Source: Bacillota bacterium (lineage in GTDB: Bacteria > Bacillota > Dethiobacteria > DTU022). From it: DNA of 17,820 nucleotides. The number at the start of each line of letters is the position of its first letter. Position 1 is the first letter of the stretch. The stretch lies in contig JAAZPS010000276.1 of NCBI GenBank assembly GCA_012797095.1, positions 1 to 17,820 on the forward strand. Direction: 5' to 3'. The translations under genes were made by a program, and so were the position numbers. Below the pieces are notes generated by a model. It saw only the letters and a program-made list of their open reading frames with translations. It was not told the origin of the DNA and made no database searches. Shown here in pieces: positions 7,151 through 13,777 of the stretch.

Positions 7151-8494
7151 ATGTTTACCAGCCTGGCTGAAAAATTGCAAAATACACTGCGTCGGTTGCG
7201 CGGTAAAGGAAAACTTGGTGAAAAAGATGTCGATCTGGCCCTGCGGGAGATCCGCCTGGCCCTGCTGGAGGCCGATGTAAACTTCAAGGTGGTCAAGGAT
7301 TTTGTTGGAGGTATCCGGGAAAGGGCTGTCGGCGAAGAGGTCCGGCGCAGCCTGACGCCGGGGCAACAGGTGGTCAAGATTGTTCACGAAGAGCTGACCG
7401 CATTGATGGGCCATCAGCAGAGCAAGATCACCCTGTCAGGCTCTCCGGCGGTGATCATGCTGGCCGGACTGCAGGGATCGGGGAAGACGACCACTGCGGT
7501 GAAGCTGGCCGTAAATTTGAGCAAGGGCGGGCGCAAACCGCTCCTGGCAGCGGCGGATACCTATCGCCCCGGGGCGGCCGAGCAGCTGCAGGTGCTGGCC
7601 GATTCGGCGAAGCTGCCCTGTTACAGAAACGACGGGGCCGGGCCGGTGCAGATCTGCCGCGAGGCAGTGCGCCTGGCCGACCGGGAAGGTTACGAGCCGG
7701 TGATTCTCGATACGGCCGGACGGCTGCATCTTGATGATGCGATGATGGATGAATTGAAAAAGATCAAAGCGCAGCTGAAGCCTGCGGAACTGCTCCTGGT
7801 GGTCGATGCCATGACCGGACAGGATGCGGTGACGGCGGCTTCTTCCTTTCATGAGGCCCTCGGCTTGACCGGAGTGATCCTGACCAAGCTGGACGGGGAT
7901 GCCCGCGGGGGGGCGGCGCTTTCGGTGCGGGCGGTGACCGGGCGCCCGATCAAGTTTGCCGGTGTGGGTGAAAAGATCGATGCCCTGGAGCCCTTCCACC
8001 CGGAGCGGATGGCTTCGCGTATTCTGGGAATGGGCGATCTGCTGACCCTGATCGAGAAGGCCGAGGCCGGTTTCGATCAGGAGAAGGCGCGGAAGCTGGA
8101 GCAAAAATTGCGGCGTCAGGAATTCACGCTCGATGATTTCCGGGAACAGCTGCAGCAGCTCCGGCAGATGGGCAATATGGAGGATATCCTGGCGATGCTG
8201 CCCGCAGCACAGATACCCAAAGATCTGCGCCGTATGCAGGTCGACGAGAAACAATTTCAGCGCATCGATGCGGTGATCACCTCGATGACCCCGGCGGAGC
8301 GCAGCAACCCGTCGATGATCAACAGCAGCCGGCGGCGCCGCATCGCCGGCGGTAGCGGGACCACGGTTCAGGATGTCAACAGGCTGCTAACCCAGTTTTC
8401 CCAGATGCAGAAGCTATTCAAACAGATGGGTACTCTGGAGAAAAAAGGGTTCAAGCATACAGGAAGAGGAAAACGGGGCTTCCCCTTTTTCTAG
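7151..8494 (+). CDS. ffh: signal recognition particle protein Ffh
   Basis: The SRP54 GTPase that binds signal sequences and 4.5S/scRNA and delivers ribosomes to FtsY at the membrane. Numbered from the ATG at 7151: N domain 1-90, G1 GLQGSGKTT (106-114), G3 DTAGR (187-191), G4 TKLD (245-248), then the M domain from about 300 with the SRP-RNA-binding segment RRRRIAGGSGTTVQDVNRLL and Met-rich helices. Its 447 residues are normal for the family. A GTG at 7139 is in frame, but starting at 7151 gives the family-typical MFTSLAEKLQ, with GGGGAAAGAG directly upstream as a weak ribosome binding site. The last codons (8470-8490) hold a GGGG-CTT-CCCC stem with flanking A and T runs. Confidence 0.97.
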   Translation: MFTSLAEKLQNTLRRLRGKGKLGEKDVDLALREIRLALLEADVNFKVVKDFVGGIRERAVGEEVRRSLTPGQQVVKIVHEELTALMGHQQSKITLSGSPAVIMLAGLQGSGKTTTAVKLAVNLSKGGRKPLLAAADTYRPGAAEQLQVLADSAKLPCYRNDGAGPVQICREAVRLADREGYEPVILDTAGRLHLDDAMMDELKKIKAQLKPAELLLVVDAMTGQDAVTAASSFHEALGLTGVILTKLDGDARGGAALSVRAVTGRPIKFAGVGEKIDALEPFHPERMASRILGMGDLLTLIEKAEAGFDQEKARKLEQKLRRQEFTLDDFREQLQQLRQMGNMEDILAMLPAAQIPKDLRRMQVDEKQFQRIDAVITSMTPAERSNPSMINSSRRRRIAGGSGTTVQDVNRLLTQFSQMQKLFKQMGTLEKKGFKHTGRGKRGFPFF

Positions 8495-8531
8495 CATAGA
8501 AATGGTTGTTCAAGTTGTGGAGGTGAAAAAA

Positions 8532-8777
8532 GTGGCAGTACGGATCAGACTCAAGAGAATGGGAGCCAAGAAGAAACCTTTTTACCGGATTGTGGTTGCC
8601 GATTCCCGCTTCCCCCGGGATGGCAGGTTTATCGAAGAGATCGGCTATTACAATCCCACCACCAAGCCTTCGACCTTTGAAGTGGATCGGGAGAAGGCGG
8701 AGATGTGGCTTTCTCGCGGCGCCAGGCCATCCGATACGGTCAGGCTGATCTTTGAAAAAGCCGGCGTGGTGAATTAG
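8532..8777 (+). CDS. rpsP: 30S ribosomal protein S16
   Basis: S16 is a small-subunit assembly protein that binds 16S rRNA. The 81-residue product begins MAVRIRLKRMGAKKKPFYRI and contains the conserved ADSR...RDGRFIEEIGYYNP signature, all typical of S16. The start is the GTG at 8532, chosen because GGAGGTG (8519-8525) precedes it by 6 nt and because an in-frame ATG at 8502 would add a non-family decapeptide and place the ribosome binding site inside the gene. It lies 37 bp after ffh and 24 bp before the KH protein gene, as in most Firmicutes. Confidence 0.97.
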   Translation: MAVRIRLKRMGAKKKPFYRIVVADSRFPRDGRFIEEIGYYNPTTKPSTFEVDREKAEMWLSRGARPSDTVRLIFEKAGVVN

Positions 8778-8801
8778 AGTACCGAACAAGGTGGAGATTT
8801 C

Positions 8802-9032
8802 ATGGAACAGATGCTGGAGCAGATTGTCAGGGCTCTGGTAGATTACCCCGATCAGGTCAGGGTGAATCAGCTTGACGACGGCCGGGTCGTTACCCTGGAG
8901 CTGCGGGTCGCCCCCGATGATATCGGCAAGGTGATCGGCAGGCAGGGCCGGATCGTGAGGGCGATCCGGACGGTCATCAATGCGGCTGCCCTGAGGGAAA
9001 ATAAACGGGTTCTGGTGGAAGTGGTTCCGTGA
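8802..9032 (+). CDS. khpA: KH-domain RNA-binding protein KhpA (YlqC)
   Basis: A 76-residue single-KH-domain RNA-binding protein of the YlqC/KhpA (UPF0109) family. In relatives it pairs with KhpB/Jag and affects cell-wall growth and rRNA or mRNA metabolism. The GxxG loop is visible in IGKVIGRQGRIVRAIRTVI (about 37-55), followed by the final strand KRVLVEVV. AAGGTGGAG at 8789-8797 supports the ATG. Its stop overlaps the rimM GTG by 4 bp (GTGA), indicating translational coupling. The position between rpsP and rimM is canonical. Confidence 0.94.
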   Translation: MEQMLEQIVRALVDYPDQVRVNQLDDGRVVTLELRVAPDDIGKVIGRQGRIVRAIRTVINAAALRENKRVLVEVVP

Positions 9033-9568
9033 GCAGCGTAGCAGGGCCGGGCGGCCCGGTGATCGCCGTGGGCCGTATTATCGGGCCGCACGGGGTCGCC
9101 GGGCTGCTGAAAATTGCTCCCCTGACCGATTTTCCCGAGCGCTGTGCAGAGCTCACCGAGGTAATCTGCGAATGGAACGGCCGCCGGCAGCAGTTTACCG
9201 TGGAGCGGGCTACCCTTCACGGTGATATCTGGTTGGTGCAGCTGGCCGGTCTTGACAGCCGCGAGGCGGCGGCCGTTCTGCGGGGCGGATTGATCCTGAT
9301 CCGGCCCGAGGAGCGGGTGGCTCTGCCCGAGGGAAGATATTATTTCGATCAATTGATCGGCTTGGTGGTGTATAATACGGCAGGGGAGCAGTTGGGCTTG
9401 CTTCGAAAAGTGATCCCCGGGGCGGCTCACGACCACTACCTTGTCCAGAGCAACGCTCCGGATAAAAAAGAGTTTCTGCTGCCCGCGGTGAAGGAATTTA
9501 TCCTGAAGATCGATCTTTTGCAGGGCAAGATCGTGGCCGAGCTTCCCGCGGGGCTGCTGGAGCTGTAG
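9029..9568 (+). CDS. rimM: 16S rRNA processing protein RimM
   Basis: A 30S maturation factor that binds S19 and helps process the 16S 3' domain. The 179-residue protein has the N-terminal RimM barrel (AVGRIIGPHGVAGLLKIAPLTDFPERC at about 13-39; quoted in part), then a PRC-barrel domain from about 95 (LPEGRYYFDQLIGLVVYN, HDHYLV, LLPAVKEFI). The length is typical. The GTG start overlaps the upstream stop by 4 bp, which decides the start since no separate strong ribosome binding site is visible. trmD follows after 19 bp. Confidence 0.95.
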   Translation: MSSVAGPGGPVIAVGRIIGPHGVAGLLKIAPLTDFPERCAELTEVICEWNGRRQQFTVERATLHGDIWLVQLAGLDSREAAAVLRGGLILIRPEERVALPEGRYYFDQLIGLVVYNTAGEQLGLLRKVIPGAAHDHYLVQSNAPDKKEFLLPAVKEFILKIDLLQGKIVAELPAGLLEL

Positions 9569-9587
9569 TGCCGGGTGATCTGGTATT

Positions 9588-10334
9588 ATGATGAAGATCG
9601 AGATCGTGACCATATTCCCCGGGATGCTCGAGGGCCCCTTCGGGGAAAGCATGTTAAAAAGAGCGGTCGAGCGGGGGCTGGTGCAGATCGAGCGGATCGA
9701 TCTGCGTTCCTTTGCCCGGGGCCGGCACCGCCAGGTTGACGATGCGCCCTACGGCGGCGGCAGCGGCATGGTCTTCAAACCGGAGCCCCTTTTCGAGGCG
9801 GTGGAGACGCTGCAGGGCCGCGGCGGCGCGGAGCGGGCACGGGTGATCCTGCTGACCCCGCAGGGGCGGACCTTTGACCAGGCTATCGCCCGGGAACTTT
9901 CCCGGGAAAAACGGCTGCTCCTGCTCTGCACCCGCTACGAGGGTGTTGATGAGAGGGTCAGGGAGACGCTGGTGGATGATGAGATCTCCATCGGCGATTA
10001 TATTCTCACCGGAGGCGAACTTGCCGCGGCCGTGGTGGTCGATGCAGTTGTCCGGCTGCTGCCGGGTTTTCTGGAGGAGGGGAGCCTGCTTGAGGAATCG
10101 CACAGCGACTCTTTGCTGGAGTACCCCCAGTACACCCGGCCGCCGGAGTTTCGGGGGATGGCAGTGCCGCCGGTGCTTCTCTCCGGGGATCATGCCCGGA
10201 TAGCCCGCTGGCGGCGCAGGCAGTCGCTGCTGCGAACCGGTCGGCGGCGGCCGGATCTGCTTCGCCGGGCCGAGCTGTCGCCGGAGGAAAGGCGCTATCT
10301 GGAGCAGCTGGATGAAAAGGAGCGGTTGCCCTGA
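9588..10334 (+). CDS. trmD: tRNA (guanine-N1-)-methyltransferase TrmD
   Basis: Methylates G37 of tRNAs next to the anticodon using SAM, preventing +1 frameshifts; it acts as a homodimer with a trefoil knot. The 248-residue protein shows MKIEIVTIFPGM at the start, YGGGSGMVFKPEP, the knot motifs YEGVDERV and SIGDYILTGGELAA, and the C-terminal RPPEFRG...PPVLLSGDHARIARWRR segment. ATG at 9588 is used because GGTGATC (9574-9580) is well placed; the ATG at 9591 is equally compatible. A 137-bp structured gap separates it from rplS. Confidence 0.97.
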   Translation: MMKIEIVTIFPGMLEGPFGESMLKRAVERGLVQIERIDLRSFARGRHRQVDDAPYGGGSGMVFKPEPLFEAVETLQGRGGAERARVILLTPQGRTFDQAIARELSREKRLLLLCTRYEGVDERVRETLVDDEISIGDYILTGGELAAAVVVDAVVRLLPGFLEEGSLLEESHSDSLLEYPQYTRPPEFRGMAVPPVLLSGDHARIARWRRRQSLLRTGRRRPDLLRRAELSPEERRYLEQLDEKERLP

Positions 10335-10471
10335 ACCGCCGCGCTTTCCGGCCTGTTCATGAGGCAGTCCGGACCCAGCGGTTGCCGGCCTGTTGTTGAG
10401 ACGCGGCGCCATCTTACTGTCGGGCGAGCGGTGCTTGCCTGCGAGTTCAATGCAAGGGGGAAGATTGAGCA
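10335..10471 (+). promoter_or_regulatory. structured leader upstream of rplS (L19-leader candidate)
   Basis: This 137-nt gap can fold. The clearest helix is CGGGCGAGC (10421-10429), loop GGT, GCTTGCCTG (10433-10441), 9 pairs including two G-U. A second possible helix pairs CCGGCCT (10348-10354) with AGG plus CCGG around 10362-10372, with a bulge. Two short direct repeats also occur: CCGGCCTGTT at 10348 and 10385, and AGCGGTTGCC at 10321 and 10377. Firmicute rplS genes are known to carry an autoregulatory L19 leader; identity with that family was not tested. Confidence 0.4.
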
Positions 10472-10813
10472 ATGGATCTGATGAAAGAGGTTGAAAAGCA
10501 GTACCTGAAAGAAGATATCCCCAGATTCAACCCCGGGGATACGGTGCGGGTTCATGTCAGGGTTGTTGAAGGAGCCCGCGAACGAACCCAGATCTTCGAG
10601 GGGGTTGTGCTGCGGCGGCAGGGCCGGGGGCTGAGGGAAACCTTTACCGTCCGCCGGGTCACTTACGGGATCGGGGTGGAGCGTACTTTCCCGGTTCATT
10701 CGCCGACGATCAGCCGCATCGAGGTGGTCAAGCGGGGGCGGGTCCGCCGGGCCAAGCTCTACTATCTGCGCAAGAGAACCGGGCGGGCGGCCCGGATCCG
10801 GGAGATGCGCTAG
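10472..10813 (+). CDS. rplS: 50S ribosomal protein L19
   Basis: L19 sits at the 30S-50S interface. The 113-residue protein shows FNPGDTVRVHVRVVEGARER, IFEGVV, the conserved FTVRRVTYGIGVERTFPVHSP signature, and the basic end RRAKLYYLRKRTGRAARI. AGGGGGAAG (about 10455-10463) is the ribosome binding site. Start and length are typical of the family. It follows trmD after a possible leader and precedes lepB by 26 bp. Confidence 0.97.
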   Translation: MDLMKEVEKQYLKEDIPRFNPGDTVRVHVRVVEGARERTQIFEGVVLRRQGRGLRETFTVRRVTYGIGVERTFPVHSPTISRIEVVKRGRVRRAKLYYLRKRTGRAARIREMR

Positions 10814-10839
10814 ATTCAGAAAAAGGATGGCGATAGTGC

Positions 10840-11376
10840 ATGAGCCGTTCAAGGGAGATCTGGGAATGGATTCGCTCCATTGCCATCGCGGTCGTTGTTG
10901 CTTTGCTGATCCGCTTCTTCATTTTCGAGTTCTATATCGTTGAAGGGGGTTCGATGTATCCGACTCTGGAAGACGGCTACCGTCTGATTGTCGACAAGAT
11001 CTCGTACCGCTTCAACGAGCCGGACTACGGCGAGATTGTCATCTTTGACAGCCGCATCGCCACCAGGCCCTTTATCAAGCGCGTGGTCGGGCTCGGGGGG
11101 GATACCATCGAGATCCGCGATGGGCAGGTCTATCGCAACGGTGAGCTGCTCGATGAACCCTATCTCAAGGGGCAAAGTGATCATCAGGATTACGGTCCCG
11201 TGAAGATTCCGCCGGGCAACTATTTCCTGATGGGAGATTTTCGCCGAAACAGCAAGGACAGCCGGGATCCGCTGGTCGGATTTGTGGCCGGTGAGCGGAT
11301 CATGGGCCGGGCCCGCCTGGTGTTCTGGCCCCCCGGGGAGGCCAGGGTGCTCGGCAGCAGGGCGGCAGCGGAGTGA
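10840..11376 (+). CDS. lepB: signal peptidase I
   Basis: A membrane-bound serine protease that removes signal peptides from secreted proteins. The 178-residue protein is of the short Gram-positive type: one N-terminal membrane anchor (about 11-30), box B with catalytic Ser38 in EGGSMYPT, box D with catalytic Lys80 in RPFIKRVVGLGGD, and box E at 132-142. Box E reads GDFRRNSKDSR, where GDNRxxSxDSR is usual, so the Asn is replaced by Phe while the Ser/Asp/Ser/Arg part is kept. AAAAGGA (10821-10827) is a weak ribosome binding site 12 nt from the ATG. The stop overlaps the next GTG by 4 bp. Confidence 0.95.
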   Translation: MSRSREIWEWIRSIAIAVVVALLIRFFIFEFYIVEGGSMYPTLEDGYRLIVDKISYRFNEPDYGEIVIFDSRIATRPFIKRVVGLGGDTIEIRDGQVYRNGELLDEPYLKGQSDHQDYGPVKIPPGNYFLMGDFRRNSKDSRDPLVGFVAGERIMGRARLVFWPPGEARVLGSRAAAE

Positions 11377-12206
11377 AGAAGGGGCAGTGGTATCCCGGAA
11401 CCATGGCCCGGGCGGTCAGCCGCCTTAAAAAAGATCTCGCTCTGGTCGATCTGGTGGTCGAGCTGGTCGATGCCCGGGCTCCGTCGAGCAGCCATAACCA
11501 CGAGCTGGAGCGCCTGATCAAGAACAAGGAGAGACTTGTTCTGCTGCACAAAGCCGACCGGGGAGAGAGTGAGATCAACTCCCGGTGGCTTTTCTATTTC
11601 CAGAGGCAGAAGCTGCCGGCGATGCTTTCAAGTGTGCAGATGCCCCGGACCGTGAAATCATTTTTAGGTTATCTTGAATCCAGGGGGCGGCATCTGCGCG
11701 GCAGCCGCTTCAAAAGGGCCCTCCGCCTGGTGATCGTGGGCATACCCAATGTGGGCAAGTCAACCCTGCTCAACTATCTGGTGGGGCGGGCTGCCGCCCG
11801 GACCGGCGATCGCCCCGGTGTGACCAGGGGGCATCAGTGGGTCCGTCTCCTGGCCGGGGTGGAGCTGCTCGATACACCGGGGATCCTGCCGCCTCTCCTG
11901 ACAGAGGAGGCAGTTTTTCCGCTGGCGGCAATCGGCGCGCTTCCTCCGGAGCGGATCGAGCGGCAGCAGGTGGCGTTGCAGCTGCTCGAGCGCTATCAGC
12001 AGCAGGGGAAATTGTCCCGGTTGAAACGTCGTTACGATATCCTGAAGGGGTCTCCGGCTGCGATGCTCGAGCAGATCGGGGTGAGCCGGGGCTGCCTACT
12101 CCCGGGAGAAAAGATCGACCTTGAACGCACCGCCGCCCTTCTTCTGGCCGACTATCAGGCCGGCAATCTGGGCCGTTTCACCCTGGAAGAGCCGCCGCCG
12201 CTCTGA
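11373..12206 (+). CDS. rbgA: ribosome biogenesis GTPase YlqF/RbgA
   Basis: A circularly permuted GTPase needed for late 50S assembly. The 277-residue protein shows the permuted order G4-G5-G1-G2-G3. It opens with WYPGTMARA and VDLVVELVDARAPSSSHN, followed by the G4 position at 59-62, then G1 GIPNVGKST (123-131), G2 PGVTRG (148-153) and G3 DTPG (167-170), then the C-terminal RNA-binding helical domain. G4 reads HKAD rather than the usual NKAD/NKSD. The GTG start overlaps the lepB stop (GTGA); GGCAGCGGA upstream is a weak ribosome binding site, so coupling is likely. The region after DTPG is a few residues shorter than in well-known homologues. Confidence 0.94.
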   Translation: MKKGQWYPGTMARAVSRLKKDLALVDLVVELVDARAPSSSHNHELERLIKNKERLVLLHKADRGESEINSRWLFYFQRQKLPAMLSSVQMPRTVKSFLGYLESRGRHLRGSRFKRALRLVIVGIPNVGKSTLLNYLVGRAAARTGDRPGVTRGHQWVRLLAGVELLDTPGILPPLLTEEAVFPLAAIGALPPERIERQQVALQLLERYQQQGKLSRLKRRYDILKGSPAAMLEQIGVSRGCLLPGEKIDLERTAALLLADYQAGNLGRFTLEEPPPL

Positions 12207-12339
12207 TCAATTGGCCTGCTGGTCGGCTCTTCCCGGAAGGTGAAGGGAGACGGCTCACCGGCCCTGATCTCTGTTTGTTCTGGCAGTCGGAAAAAACCAA
12301 GAAGAGCCTCTTGTAGAAGAGAGAACAGGAGAAACAGGA

Positions 12340-13131
12340 TTGACCTCTTTTAGCGAGATGACCCTGGAAGAGCTGGCCGCCCTCCTGGAGAAACGGGAGA
12401 AGCTGAGCGCTGCCGAGGTGGCGTTGCTGCGATCGGACCGGCGCCGCGGTGCCCGCCTGCTGCTGGAGCGTTACCGGCGCAGGCAGGAGCAGCGTCGCCG
12501 GGAGGAAAGCCGCTTACATAGAATGCTTCGCGAGGAACGTTTTTACTGGCGGCAGGGGTTCAGCAGCATCGCCGGAGTCGATGAGGCCGGGCGCGGCCCT
12601 CTGGCCGGCCCGGTGGTGGCTGCAGCGGTGATCCTGCCTCCGGAGACAACCATTCCCTATTTAGATGATTCCAAGAAGCTGACCCCGGCACTGCGGGAGT
12701 CGCTCTATGATCAGATCAGGGCGGCTGCCCGGGGTTGTGCTGTGGGGATCTGCCCGGCAGCGGAGATCGATCGAGTGAATATTCATGCCGCGGCGATGCA
12801 GGCGATGCGCGAAGCACTGGCCGCCTTGCCCCTCGAACCGGAGGTGGTGCTGGTGGACGGGTTCCCTATCCGGGGGCTCCGCCTGCGGCAAAAAGCGATC
12901 CCGGGGGGGGACGGACTGTCTCTTTCCATTGCGGCTGCCTCTGTGGTGGCCAAGGTGACCCGGGACCGGTTCATGCTTGAGCTGCACCGGCGCTATCCGG
13001 AATACGGTTTTGACCGCCACAAGGGTTACGGTACTGCGGAACACCGCCGGGCCCTGGTGCGCTGCGGGCCCTGTCCCCAGCACCGCCGCTCCTTCCGCTG
13101 GAGCGCCCCGGATGAAGAGGATGGGCCATGA
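12340..13131 (+). CDS. rnhB: ribonuclease HII
   Basis: Cleaves RNA in RNA-DNA hybrids and removes single ribonucleotides misincorporated into DNA. The 263-residue protein carries the catalytic set Asp81-Glu82 (GVDEAGRGPLAGPVVAAAV), Asp173 (VLVDGFP) and Asp209 (KVTRDRFM), plus SKKLT and the HKGYGTAEH segment. Residues 1-72 are a charged, Arg-rich helical extension, as in Bacillus RnhB. The start is TTG at 12340, supported by AGGAG (12327-12331) 8 nt upstream. It is separated from rbgA by 133 bp with no strong promoter or terminator seen, and its stop overlaps yraN by 4 bp (ATGA). Confidence 0.95.
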   Translation: MTSFSEMTLEELAALLEKREKLSAAEVALLRSDRRRGARLLLERYRRRQEQRRREESRLHRMLREERFYWRQGFSSIAGVDEAGRGPLAGPVVAAAVILPPETTIPYLDDSKKLTPALRESLYDQIRAAARGCAVGICPAAEIDRVNIHAAAMQAMREALAALPLEPEVVLVDGFPIRGLRLRQKAIPGGDGLSLSIAAASVVAKVTRDRFMLELHRRYPEYGFDRHKGYGTAEHRRALVRCGPCPQHRRSFRWSAPDEEDGP

Positions 13132-13496
13132 CCCGGCGGCGGCAGCTGGTGGGAAAGGCGGGCGAGGCGGCGGCGCGCAGCTACCTGGAGGCGAAGGGCC
13201 ACCGGGTGGCCGGGACAAATTTCCGCTGCCCTTACGGCGAGATCGATCTGATCACCATCGACGGCGATATCCTTGTTTTTGTCGAGGTACGCACCCGTAC
13301 CGGCAGTTCTTTCGGCACCCCGGCAGAATCGATCACCGCGGAGAAGTTGAACCGGATCAAGAAAAGCGCTCTGTACTACATGAAGCGGCATTACGGTGAG
13401 GAGGTCGGCTGCCGCTTTGACCTCATAGCGGTGCAGCTGGAGAGGAAGGGTATGGTTCCGGACAGTATCCGCCATTATCGCGGAATCGTCGAGTAG
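13128..13496 (+). CDS. yraN: UPF0102 family protein YraN
   Basis: A 122-residue protein of the YraN family, which has a restriction-endonuclease-like fold and no established role; its constant linkage to rnhB suggests nucleic acid processing. Visible features are GKAGEAAARSYLEAKGHRV, then the nuclease-like core YGEIDLITIDGDILVFVEVR with the E-I-D...E-V-R spacing of a PD-(D/E)xK site, and FDLIAV near the end. The ATG overlaps the rnhB stop (ATGA). It is the last gene of the operon; a strong terminator follows about 110 bp later. Confidence 0.92.
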   Translation: MTRRRQLVGKAGEAAARSYLEAKGHRVAGTNFRCPYGEIDLITIDGDILVFVEVRTRTGSSFGTPAESITAEKLNRIKKSALYYMKRHYGEEVGCRFDLIAVQLERKGMVPDSIRHYRGIVE

Positions 13497-13603
13497 CATT
13501 CGCCGCAGTACCCCTGTTATTACCATCCCCCCGGGAAAGGCTAAAATTTAATAGATGTTAACATAATGTTATCTAATCTTAACAACTGCAACAACCTAGC
13601 CCG

Positions 13604-13633
13604 AATAAGCCTGTTTGCCAGGCTTATTTTTTT
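13604..13633 (+). terminator. rho-independent terminator of the ribosomal/rnhB-yraN operon
   Basis: AATAAGCCTG (13604-13613), loop TTTGC, CAGGCTTATT (13619-13628), a perfect 10-bp stem continuing into a T-run to 13633. The -35 box of the next promoter lies in its loop and 3' arm. Confidence 0.93.
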
Positions 13634-13643
13634 ACCTTATAAT
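13615..13643 (+). promoter_or_regulatory. vegetative promoter for the riboswitch-sleB transcript
   Basis: TTGCCA (13615-13620), exactly 17 nt, then a perfect TATAAT (13638-13643). Transcription would begin near 13650, a few bases before the riboswitch core. The -35 box is embedded in the upstream terminator hairpin. Confidence 0.8.
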
Positions 13644-13650
13644 CGTTCTT

Positions 13651-13762
13651 AACATAACGCCGAATGGAAACTACGGGGAAACCGGAAAACCTGGGGTGAA
13701 CCGCAGCGATGCGGGGAGATAACTCCTGTCTCCAACCCGTCAGCTAACCCCGGAGGCGGAAC
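13651..13762 (+). ncRNA. c-di-AMP riboswitch (ydaO/yuaA type)
   Basis: The leader of the LysM/SleB gene carries the conserved blocks of the ydaO/yuaA riboswitch: CGCCGAAT (13658-13665), GGGGAAACC (about 13675-13683), GGGGTGAA (13693-13700) and the hallmark CCCGTCAGCTAACC (13737-13750). CGCC (13658-13661) can pair with GGCG (13755-13758) to close the element. This class binds cyclic di-AMP, usually turning expression off, and often precedes cell-wall hydrolases and potassium or osmolyte transporters, consistent with the gene here. The ribosome binding site AGGAGG (13763-13768) follows the closing helix by 4 nt and no terminator is seen between, which suggests translational control. Confidence 0.92.
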
Positions 13763-13777
13763 AGGAGGCTTTACTTA

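Noticed and set aside
8470..8490. Intrinsic terminator at the end of ffh (GGGG-CTT-CCCC followed by T-run)
   Set aside because: It lies inside the ffh coding end, has only a 4-bp core stem plus a mismatch, and would cut a conserved operon; the A-rich and T-rich flanks are codon driven.
8502..8531. ATG at 8502 as the rpsP start
   Set aside because: It would add ten non-conserved residues and bury the GGAGGTG site that precedes the GTG at 8532 in the coding region.
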